Positions 35,101 through 44,297 of a DNA stretch of 64,000 nt are shown here, piece by piece; the stretch's first letter is position 1, and every line of letters begins with the position of its first letter. The notes beneath the pieces were generated by a model. The model made no database searches. It saw nothing but the letters and a program-made list of their open reading frames with translations, and had not been told where the DNA came from. The position numbers and the translations under genes were made by a program. Source of the stretch: Bryopsis sp. KO-2023. Its lineage: Eukaryota; Chlorophyta; Ulvophyceae; Bryopsidales; Bryopsidaceae. Location: NCBI GenBank assembly GCA_030272585.1, contig BSYQ01000004.1, positions 7,316,001-7,380,000 on the forward strand, read 5' to 3'.

Positions 35101-36863
35101 ATGGTCACAATGCACTGGGGTGTTTACTGCACGTTGTATTCCCAGTGCATAAAAACCGTACTCCACAGTATGCCTTGCATGGTGGAGGAGTTTGATATTC
35201 ATGTAATTTTCAGCGAATTTTTTTCCTTTTTTTTGCTTAGGTCTTGAACCGGATTACAGAGCATGAGACCAAGCCTGAAGAACGATCAATCACTGCAAAA
35301 GAATACGAAGAATTGCTCTATGTAGGGGCCCAAATTTCTGATTCAAACTGGAGTTCTTCTGCATCTCTACGTTCCATGTTTTTTTGTTTTTTTTTTAAAT
35401 CTGTTTTCCAGGAACCTCATGTATCTATTGCGACTGTGAAAAAGGAGGTTTTCTGATTTTTTAGTTTTTGTTTTTCTGTAGTCTGTGACTCAAGCTTTTC
35501 TGGCACCTGCTGGGCCCCAGCAGCACAAAGAGAACCCAGACACTACAGATTTGGCAAGGGTAAATTGAACTGAAGTGATGTTCAGAATTTGTGACCAACC
35601 TGAAAGAAAACATGAGCATTTGCTTTGGTGGAGAAAATATGAAATGACACGAAAAATCTTTTCGAACACTCGATTAATGTCCATTCAATGTCCACTGCTT
35701 GTCAACTTTGTACTAGAATAGAACGGTGCTTGAACAAAAAAGGATAGTAAATTGATAGATAATATGTGTTTATTATATATATATTTTTATTTTTTATTGT
35801 AAAATTAAACCCAGGCCCACGAGGATTTGGAGAAAACAAAGAACTACTTGGGCCGACTGGAAGCTTCTGTCTCGACTCTGGAAGACTTTAACAAAGCAAA
35901 TGTTGCGCTTGGCGATGTAAGGAAAACCTTGCAAAAATAGTACTGTGTCTACATATGTTTTTTATTGGTTAGGTCACATAGATTCATTTATTTTTATTTT
36001 TTTCAACAAATCCAAGCGCCCAACAAGAGATTAGACATTTGCATATCGTGCCTGTCCAAGGACTCTGTTTTTTCTTTCCTTTTCTTTTAGGGATTGCTCT
36101 CCCTTCGTGACTGGCAGTTTTTCGTTTAAACATTTCCAGTTGATTTCCTTACTCTACTTTTTCGAAGTATTTCAAATCACAACTTTTTTTTCGATTTTGT
36201 GCAGAAAAATGATGAGTGCCAAATTTGACCAAAATAAATAAAATAGATATCTACATACTTTTTTTTTGCGAGATCTAATATCTCTATTTTCTATTTTTAA
36301 CCTCAGGAAATTAGACAGCGTCGAAATCACTTCAATTCAGAGTACATGAACATGGTTCAGAAGAAAAGAGAAAAGCAGGATTCAATGAGGGGGGATCCTT
36401 TGGAACACATGCCAGAACACTGTGTAACAGAAGAAAGTGGAGTTTCCTACATGGGCTTCGCAGGTGGGTTACAAAAAGAAAAGTGCATATTTCTTGGGGG
36501 GGGGATTCATTCCCTTTATTTATTTGTTTTTTTTTTAAAGCAAGTCTATTATCTTGTCTCATATCTTGCTTTCACCCTTCAAAGCAGTGGAATTTTTTGT
36601 CCCTCATAAAAAGAGCGATATGCTTTCCTTTTTGCCCAGGTTCATGGAACAGATTCTCAGTATCTGTGGTGTTTCTTTGCTTTTTTTTTTTTTTTTCGAT
36701 GAGAAATTATTATTATCCCAAAATTTCTTTCCTTCCCCGTAAATATTTTCATTCTTGATTTTTTTTATTTGTGCATCCAGGAATTTGTGTGGCCATTGCG
36801 CAACTAGCGTCTGTGTATTTCACTCTCTGCCTCTTGTTTAGATTACCAATAAAAATGGAGTGA
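32143..36863 (+). CDS. Tetraspan membrane protein with large coiled-coil loop
   Basis: Eleven exons join in phase: 32143-32221, 32893-33017, 33274-33408, 33708-33836, 34324-34455, 34673-34792, 35241-35321, 35482-35559, 35815-35916, 36307-36463 and 36781-36863 (406 residues). Layout resembles tetraspanins: TM1 about 42-60, a very short turn, TM2 about 69-87 (VIGLVMIGVGLIGLLGAF), TM3 about 95-113, a loop of about 260 residues, and TM4 near the C-terminus (GICVAIAQLASVYFTLCLLF). The loop is charged and helical with heptad-like stretches (EDLEKTKNYLGRLEASVSTL), and holds only two cysteines (one soon after TM3, one just before TM4) with no CCG motif. It may be a divergent tetraspanin or a separate four-pass family; function unknown. 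An in-frame second ATG follows the first. A conserved-looking stretch (FQMFDYDPDHPDSISEKAF) lies in the loop. Confidence 0.75.
33035..33053 (-). repeat. C10A9 junction tract (T9G10 on the other strand)
   Basis: Lies just downstream of the exon 2 donor of the tetraspan gene, in intron 2. Same type as the T(n)G(n) tracts elsewhere but in the opposite orientation. Confidence 0.9.
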
Positions 36864-37795
36864 ATACCAACTGAAAGGAATAAGGGAAAAAAAACTAAAG
36901 AAATGCCCAATGCTGTAGTTCTTTTCGATTTTGCTTTTTTTTTCCGGTTTCCACTTTTTTTTTTCCAAATCAGAAAAGGGCAGGCAGAAGAAAAAATCAA
37001 AGGGGAAAAAAAGCGAACGAAAAAAAAAAAAAAAAAAAAACATGCACTTGTTTTTTTTCCACTCGGTGGTGGTGGTGGTGGTTTTTTTCCGAGGAATCCT
37101 TGAGGGAAAAAAATCTAGAAGAGGGAAAAAAAAATCCAGAAAGGTAGGGGCCACACAAAAGGAGTGGAAAAAGAGTGATGCGATTTTTGATCAATTATCG
37201 AAACATGATACATAAAGACTGACGAAAAAAATGGGGGAACAAGGAACGGACGATGTTTTTGCTGTTGCACGTGTTGTGGTGGAGTTGTAATGTTGGGAGA
37301 CTTTCCTTATTTGTTTTGTAAATGTTTTCTCGTACATTTCTTTCCATTCCAGCCATGCATCGAACTTTTTCTTGATTGAAAAAGTCAGCACTCCTGAGTG
37401 TGGGGCAACAAGAAGAAGAGAAGTATACTGGACTGTATGGGGAGCAGGTTGCTCCTGTTTTCCTGGGAGGGAAAAAAATCGTGAAGCAAGTACTGCTCTC
37501 TTACGTACTCCTTTGCCAATACCAATTCAGAAACTGGAAGGAAGCTCGAAGGAATCTGACTCCACTTGATGGCAATTCCAACGAATCCTGCACAGCAACA
37601 GGAAAAAAGGAAATCAGTTTCGTGAACGAGCTGACAAGAACACAAGTGTGAAAAAAACAGAAAGGAAAAACTGTAAAGTCAAGACACACTTCTATCGACA
37701 GCGTTGTTTTTTCGGAACAGCGCAACACGCTTTTCATTAGAAAGAGGAGACAGAGAAAGTTTCGTCGTTGTTCGCTTTCGAACGTCGGTGAGTGG
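36864..37795. other. Spacer with long A and T runs
   Basis: Tetraspan-gene 3' end and E3 ligase promoter. Contains an A21 run near 37020-37040 and a GGT microsatellite near 37066-37081. No supported gene. Confidence 0.5.
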
Positions 37796-40700
37796 ATGGG
37801 TAACAAACAGTCGATCCCAGCCCCTGAGCTCGTATATCGCGCGGCGAAAGCTGGGAGCTACAATGAACTCAAGGCAAGTCTAGCGAAGTTTCCTCACCTC
37901 GACCTCGCTTCTGTCTTGCAAACATCCCTGAGACTGATTTCCTTCTTCGGATGAATGTCGAAGGCACTGGCACAGCAAATCCACACGCTCGGTGCCGATG
38001 CCGAACCGCGTCGACGTGAGCTTTTGGAGTGGTGCGACGAGAGAGGGCGGACGGCGCTCATAGTCGCGGCAGGAAGGGGACACAAAGACTGTGTCGAACT
38101 CGTGAGTAATTTCCTTCAAATACATTTTTGTATATATCTATATGTTATTTTTGCTTGTTCTGTTTCTGTTTGTTTTCGATTCTGCTGAGCCCAGTCTGAA
38201 TGCAATTGAAAAAAACAATCAACCTGTCATGCTTCAGGTTGGGTAAGAAAACAGAAAAAAACAGAAAGTTTGAAAAAGGATTGGAATACCTCATCACACC
38301 CAACCATGCCCTTATTTCTTTTCAACAATATCCGTGTTGCTGCAAAGTATATTCCACCCCCAGCCTGACACAATGGCACTGAAAATTTCAACTGAATAAA
38401 ATAGCAAACGGACCCCTCATTTCAGTTTTGCCATTTGCACACAGGTGGTTTTTGTGGGGGCAAAAACCAGGCTTATTCCCCTTCTCTTCTTTGAATAATT
38501 TGTGTTTTGGTCGGTCAGCTTCTGCAATCCGGGGCCAATGTCCAGCATCAATCCATGTCTAGGGAGGGTGGAGGTAGTGCCCTTCACGTGGCTGTTTTCA
38601 AGCAATGTACCAAAGATATAATTGACAATTTGCTGCGATACGGAGCTAGCCCTTTCGTGGAAAATGCGGGGGGATTCACAGCCCTCGATTATGCCGTTCT
38701 CAGGAAAAACAGTTCCTTGGTCAGAAGGCTGGAGAGTTTCGGCTATTTCGCCGACTACTTGAGCGTCAAGGTGGCTGAGGAAACACACAGCTCAAAATCA
38801 AACCCACTCATTTTCTTTCCATTTTTTTTCTTTTTTGTTTTGGCAAGGGGGCGATTCTTTTCGTCACTTGTGCGTTCATTTCAAGAACCTGAAAAATAGA
38901 GCCGAAAAAAGATAATTGTGACTGGTGCAGACGACCGCCTTCCTGGGTTTGAACAAACGCTGGGCAGCAAGATGGGTAGCAATAGTGCCAAGGCATCCGG
39001 ACCCTCGCTTGCCAGCCAACCAGCAAATGATCCGAAGAGTGCTGCTGATCTACAGTGATGCCCAGCAATGCGATCCTTCCTCCAAAATGTATCTGGATGG
39101 ATCAAAAGCGGTCGTCCTCAGACCAGAGGATCATTCCGAAGCTAATCTATGTGTGCTGGTGAGTGGCTCTGACAGACTGGAGGGTTCATATCACATATTT
39201 GCACAGTAAACAGGCTGCATTTCACTGCAATTATACCCACAGGAAAAAAACGAGTCCCCAGTAGACACTGTTGGTTTCGCTGTTGCCTAAGCCCTCTCTC
39301 CCCCCCCCCCGCCCAAAAAAAAAACTCTTTTTGGAGATTTTTGGCTGGTGAAACTTGAATCAAGAAGTTTTACTCACTGTGTATTTTGATGGGACAGAAA
39401 CTTCACAGCACCCATCCTCCTCCCAAAGGCAATCTTTGTTTGGGAGGCGATGGACGCACCGGTGTGGAGCTTTACCTTAAACCCACCTCCAGGGACGTCA
39501 ATATCGTGCATCAATTTGTGCGAGTGGTCAATCAGCCTGCAGGAGGGCGTTTTCCACATCCAGCACCAACACCACAATCACAGCTGCCGCCCCTGGTTCC
39601 GAATTCATCCCTGCCTCCATCAGGTCCTTAGAGCTTGCAGTGCACTAATTGATTAAAAAAAACCCTGTCTATTCATCATTCTTGCTAAATTTTCTCTCCT
39701 CGTTTAATCTATAGATGGTACTTTTGTGAAATCGATGGCACCTCTTGATCCAATCATTGATCGTGAACAATGCGATTCAGGTAATCAGAAATCAGATGCG
39801 GAAATTGCAGCAGAACTCAGCAGAGTGCTTAATGGAGGAGCCAGCGTGATCGGGACATCCACCGGCGGCGCTTTCCCCACCATTGTCGCCCCTGGATTGG
39901 ACCGACGCAACACAGCTCCCCCTGAAACACCGGAAGAATCAAACGCAGCAGAAGCTCCGCATGAGGTCGCCCCATCGGCCCCACCAATGCTCCCAACGGC
40001 ACCCCCGATGGTCGATTCAGATGCTTTCATCAGCTCAGAGCCGAGTTCTGGAACAAATGGTGGGTTTTTGGTGGGGCCCAACAATGATTGGGCCACAAGC
40101 CATCCCTATCATACCGGCAGTTTCGGAGGCAAGATGGCTGATTTGGGGGAGGAGGATTTGTGTGTGATCTGCTTGAGCGAGAAAAAGGAAGCCGGGTTCG
40201 TCCATGGAAAGAGGTGAGTGAGGGATCCCATATACTTATTATTATTATCATTGCCACAAGGAAAATGAGGTTGGGGGGTAAGTATGATCCTCCCCTCGCC
40301 AAAATCAATGAAGTATTTTTGTCACAAAAACGAGTTCAAAATATTGGGATGGAGGTTCCAAGGTTTAAAAAAATTATTAAAAAAAACCTTCCCAAAATGA
40401 ATGTATCTTGCTGATTTGAATATGCTGTGCTATTCATTGCTGCACTGGAAACGGGAGCAGGTTTGTCTGGAAAAGGAACTGCAGATCTGCTGGATGTTCT
40501 TTTTGTAAATGTAGATTTATATCAATGAACCTTTGCATAAAAACCTCTGGCTATTTTTTCAAAACACAAAACACAAAAGCAAAAGCAAATACAGTTGCTT
40601 TTCTTGAATCCATACGACATTGAATGGAAAGTTCTTTGTCTTTTTTTTTTTAAATTGGGGGTGGACATTTGGGGGGGAATAAGAAGAGTTGGTTCTCTTG

Positions 40701-40821
40701 TTGCAGTGTGCATAAATGTTGCTGCGTGGATTGTGCAAAAGATGTAATGAAAAGTGGTGAAAAGCGATGCCCCATTTGTCGACAAGAAATCGAACACCTC
40801 ATCGAACACTTCTACTCCTGA
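37796..40821 (+). CDS. XBAT34/35-like ankyrin-RING E3 ubiquitin ligase
   Basis: Seven exons join in phase: 37796-37873, 37964-38101, 38519-38770, 38931-39158, 39398-39623, 39715-40213 and 40707-40821 (511 residues). MGNKQS at the start is a likely N-myristoylation signal. Ankyrin repeats follow (about 50-150): DERGRTALIVAAGRGHKDCV, GSALHVAVFKQ, GGFTALDYAVLRKNS. After a middle region (GLNKRWAARWVAIVPR) and a Pro/Ala-rich disordered stretch comes a C-terminal C3HC4-type RING (about 455-502): DLCVICLSEKKEAGF, HKCCCVDCA, RCPICRQEI. The order and the MGxxxS start match plant XBAT34/35 ligases, which act in stress, ethylene and immune signalling. Intron 1 seems to use a GC donor (AAG|GCAAGT), needed because the unspliced frame stops. 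The donor of exon 5 (G|GTCCTT) is weak but forced by a stop. Confidence 0.9.
39301..39324 (-). repeat. C10-G-C3-A10 tract in E3 ligase intron 4
   Basis: A C-run to A-run junction, equivalent to T(n)G(n) on the other strand, with a single G interruption. Confidence 0.85.
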
Positions 40822-42302
40822 TCATTTTTCCAGGGAGGAGGGAAGGGGGGTCTTGTTTTTCCTTCGTTTTTTCCCTTAAATGAGAATAAGGGGGGAAATG
40901 AGAAGGTGCAGGGGTTTGGTGCAATGATATTTTTCCCTGAGGGGAAAATGAATTATAGCTCGTTTTTGTTTTGTTTTGTTTGTGGGTAGGAAAAAGAAAA
41001 ACAAGGAAAAAGAATGTGTACTTTTATGTGATTGTGATCTATCTATTATTATAGGTCTCCTTTTTTTCGTATTTCAAGTTCTCTTAGCATCGGGATAGTT
41101 TATAAACGGGTGAATGAATTCGGTCAGTTCGTGTTCGAAATTTCCAACTTAATACTTTCAGATGGAATATATTTTGCGAGGGGTGTAAGAATAATGAGTT
41201 CGTTTCATTTGAAATCATACAAGTTTTTGTTTTTTTCTAGAGTTTGTGAATCTTGAAAATCGCTGCAAGGTGTGTTTTGGGGGAAATGCATTCCTTTTTT
41301 TTCCCCCACGACAGGAGGTCAATTTCTTTTTATAGATATGTGGGAAAAAGGCAAGCAGGTATGAGATCGGTGGAATATGACATATAGGGGTGTCGAGAAT
41401 CCAGCATTCATGCAAATTTACACTTGATAAAGGATGTGTAATTCCAACAGGCGTGTTACGACTGCTTTATGATTTAGTCATGGAATAAGAATTACTTTAT
41501 CTCTTTTTGGGTAGATTTGGGAAACTGTTGGTCCTTGTGAAAAATGACAGAAATACAAATTGACCAGGCGGGAATTGATACTAGTAGCATTTTTCTGTGC
41601 TTGTAATGTAAATGGTGTCACTTGGATTATTTGAAAGTTTGGATGACGACTATAATGTGCATTTCACCAAAAGTAGGCATCATAATGTGCTGGAATTGTT
41701 GCATGACAACAAACTGGCTTAGAATGGAGGAAATATGGCAGTGTTGCAAACTTTTTTCCATTCATATTTTGTGGTTTTCAAACAGATTGAATGTTCAATT
41801 GAACTTATCCATTGAATATGGACTTGGATTACGAAAGAATGGTGGATAATTCACTTCCACTGTGCACATTCAACTTCCTGCATCCCTTCCATAATATTTG
41901 AAGAAAAAGGGATGATTTTGTGGGTACATTCTTAGGAGCAGAAGTAATAGCAATAAAAATGCCAGAATGAATTAGTCTTATATCTGCTCTGTCAGGAGGC
42001 ATTTGTAACTGATACCGTCCACATTCCCTCCACAGCTTGCATTATTACCACAGCAGAGATCAGGTCCATGAGCAGTCTCACTCCAATTCAGATAGACCAA
42101 AAAAGTGCATTACAAGCCAGACAGTTCGTTTGTGTTTCAAACATACTCTCTTCCTGCGATCAAAAACCCATCAAAAACCCGTGTCGTGATGCATTCCACC
42201 CAAATCTCAAGGTCTGATTGTCAAGGGATCCATATCAAACCCCCAACTCATGTGATTCACCGCCAATTTGACTGACTGTGCCTAACCCACAACATTCCTC
42301 AC
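40822..42302. other. Spacer between convergent genes
   Basis: About 1.5 kb with no supported gene, between the E3 ligase stop and the stop of lectin 3. T-rich on the left side. Confidence 0.5.
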
Positions 42303-42722
42303 TCAACCCCAGTTCATCAGTTCCTTGGCAGGGGCGGGTTCCGCTGGATGGTACGTATCGGGGACGACGAAGTACGTGATGACCAACTTGTAGGCGTACG
42401 TGTTACACCACACTCCGACCTTCAAGTCGAACCCTTCGTTGGTCAGGTTCTGAACCTCAGTGTTCACCCTCATGTTGTATCTCTGATCGATGTCGGTTCC
42501 ACTGATGCCGAGAGCCACCATAGGCTTGGACGAGTAGGGGATCTGGAACTTGATAGGGATCACTCTCTCCCTGGCCGCGGTCTGCTTGGCGTTCCAGGGC
42601 CTCACGGGGCAGGAGCCTCTGTCGCCCAAGCCTCTGACGTCCACTGATCCAATATCGTTCGCATAGGCGTTCACGGCAGCGAACGCCACGAGGAGAAGGA
42701 TTGTGAGTCCAGCGCGAGCCAT
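42303..42722 (-). CDS. Secreted H-type lectin domain protein (paralogue 3)
   Basis: An intronless frame of 139 residues: signal peptide (MARAGLTILLLVAFAAVNAYA) then NDIGSVDVRGLGDRGSCPVR and the H-type lectin domain (IPIKFQIPYSSKPMVALGIS, TNEGFDLKVGVWCNTYAYK). The two cysteines shared with the other paralogues are present. The C-terminus is longer than in paralogues 2 and 4 (HPAEPAPAKELMNWG), and the Trp after TYAY is Lys here. The start at 42722 was chosen because it places the signal peptide first. Head-to-head with paralogue 4. Carbohydrate binding is inferred from the family. Confidence 0.84.
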   Translation of the reverse strand: MARAGLTILLLVAFAAVNAYANDIGSVDVRGLGDRGSCPVRPWNAKQTAARERVIPIKFQIPYSSKPMVALGISGTDIDQRYNMRVNTEVQNLTNEGFDLKVGVWCNTYAYKLVITYFVVPDTYHPAEPAPAKELMNWG

Positions 42723-42810
42723 CGTAATAGAGTTGTGGAGAAGGAATGCAAGCAAAAGAAGGTGGGGTGGATGAAAATAACAGACCGTGAGGAAAAGATT
42801 GGAGTCTGTC

Positions 42811-42825
42811 CAAATAAATATTCCT
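42811..42825 (-). promoter_or_regulatory. AGGAATATTTATTTG, TATA-like element upstream of lectin 3
   Basis: On the coding strand an A/T-rich element sits about 90 bp before the start, similar in position and sequence (AGGA followed by ATATT and TAT) to the palindromic element of lectins 2 and 4, but not palindromic. Confidence 0.35.
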
Positions 42826-43827
42826 CACACAGCGTGGCAGTGGGTGGTGACCTCGTGTCGCCCCTATGTCGTCCTTCTTGTTGACACACACGGCCACTGT
42901 GTTGAGTCACATTTCAATGGATGCTAATATCGCACTAACTGCTGAGGTTGGCACACACCTTTTCAACCAAGATCGTCTGAGTAACTCTGCTGTACCTGCG
43001 TGTCCGCGGCTGCGCGAGCATGTACCACCCACACATGGGTTCTAAGAGGAAGATGGGGTGGGATTTGATGGCAACCCTTGTTTGCGGCTGCCACGTCTGT
43101 GGCTCCGTAATCTCATCATGAGTCCCGAGGGCGTTAGTCCGAAGACCTAGTGGAGCGTTTACTTTCCGCGTTAGTACCAGGACGGGCAACACCTTCCCAG
43201 ACGCTTTTTAGCAGATTCGTATTCCGATTGATCCTTTCCTCGCCGCCCGCCCCTGATGAGATTTGTTTTCCTGACTCATTCTTGATGTCTTGTTCAGTTC
43301 TGTGGATTTGGGCTAGGTATGGAAACATCAGATGCCCGGCCTGTTGTATTCCTCCTTTCAGTGTTATTTCTTCTTCCAGATCTGTTTTAAATTAAGAAGC
43401 AAAACTGATCTTCTATCCCTAGTGGGCTGGGCTGGGTTCGGTTCCAGTTCAAATCTGGAACCCACTTCTTGCAATTTTACTCCATCGACAAAGTAAGAAT
43501 GGAGCATCATGTATTCTGTTCACAAGAACAAAACCACCATCATTCAACAAGAGGGCTTCCTGGAATGTCAATGCATCAAAAACTGTCTGCTGACAGATGG
43601 TTGCTGGTGTCTGGATGCTCCACTGTTTGCTGTGTGGCGGCAGCCGTGAGGATTGGTCACACTTGTGTGTGAAAGATGTGCTTAGATTCATGCTTCTTAG
43701 TCTACGACATCCATGTTGGTGTCAGTGACTGATGCTCATGACTGATGTGCGCTCGCACCATGGATCCGGACATTTTCCATGCACGCCAACCTCAGCCTTG
43801 ACACGTTGCCAGCTTGGCTTGGCTTGC

Positions 43828-43842
43828 AAGGATATTAATATC
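43828..43842 (+). promoter_or_regulatory. AAGGATATTAATATC element upstream of lectin 4
   Basis: Identical 15-bp element to that at 6724-6738, with the same 12-bp palindrome, ending 77 bp before the lectin 4 start codon. In both genes it follows a TTGCA-containing stretch. Confidence 0.6.
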
Positions 43843-43919
43843 CCCAGCCGCGATTCCCACGGCACTTCCTTGTTTCTGCACCCACACTCCGACCAACGCT
43901 CCTAACGTTCACCTGCAAG

Positions 43920-44297
43920 ATGATGGCTACAAAGTTGATCATTCTGTTCGTCGTGGCGCTTGCCGCCGGCACTGCTCTCGCCAACGACATCGGCACCGTT
44001 GAGGTCACTGGATTGGGTGATAGGGGTTCTTGCCCTGTTCGACCATGGAGCCAACAGCAGATCGCTAAGAGGGAGAAGATTATCCCCGTCAAGTTCGACC
44101 TCCCATACGCCGTCAAGCCAAAGGTGGCCCTGTTCCTCTCTGCCACCGATGTCGACCATAGGTATAACATGAGGACCAACACTGAGGTGCAGAACCTCAC
44201 CAACGAGGGATTCGACTTGAAGATCGGAGTCTGGTGCAACACCTATGCTTACTGGTTGAAGGTCACCTACGTCGCTATTGCCGACAACTACCAGTGA
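43920..44297 (+). CDS. Secreted H-type lectin domain protein (paralogue 4)
   Basis: An intronless frame of 125 residues beginning MMATKLIILFVVALAAGTAL, a signal peptide, followed by NDIGTVEVTGLGDRGSCPVR and the H-type lectin domain (VKFDLPYAVKPKVALFLSAT, NLTNEGFDLKIGVWCNTYAY). It differs from paralogue 2 at few positions in the mature region, and both end with a Tyr-Gln dipeptide. Coding DNA is also very similar over the segment coding for NMRTNTEVQNLTNEGFDLK. Either of the two leading Met codons could start. Divergent from paralogue 3. Confidence 0.85.
   Translation: MMATKLIILFVVALAAGTALANDIGTVEVTGLGDRGSCPVRPWSQQQIAKREKIIPVKFDLPYAVKPKVALFLSATDVDHRYNMRTNTEVQNLTNEGFDLKIGVWCNTYAYWLKVTYVAIADNYQ

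Larger units (their letters stand above)
42723..43919. promoter_or_regulatory. Intergenic region between divergent lectin genes 3 and 4
   Basis: About 1.2 kb without a supported gene, mirroring the 1.0 kb region between lectins 1 and 2. Holds both promoters. Confidence 0.5.

Noticed and set aside
35412..35447. Possible extra exon (GAACCTCATG...) in the tetraspan gene
   Set aside because: It would leave a following intron of only about 34 bases with a GTTTTC donor; skipping it gives a clean phase 0 join.
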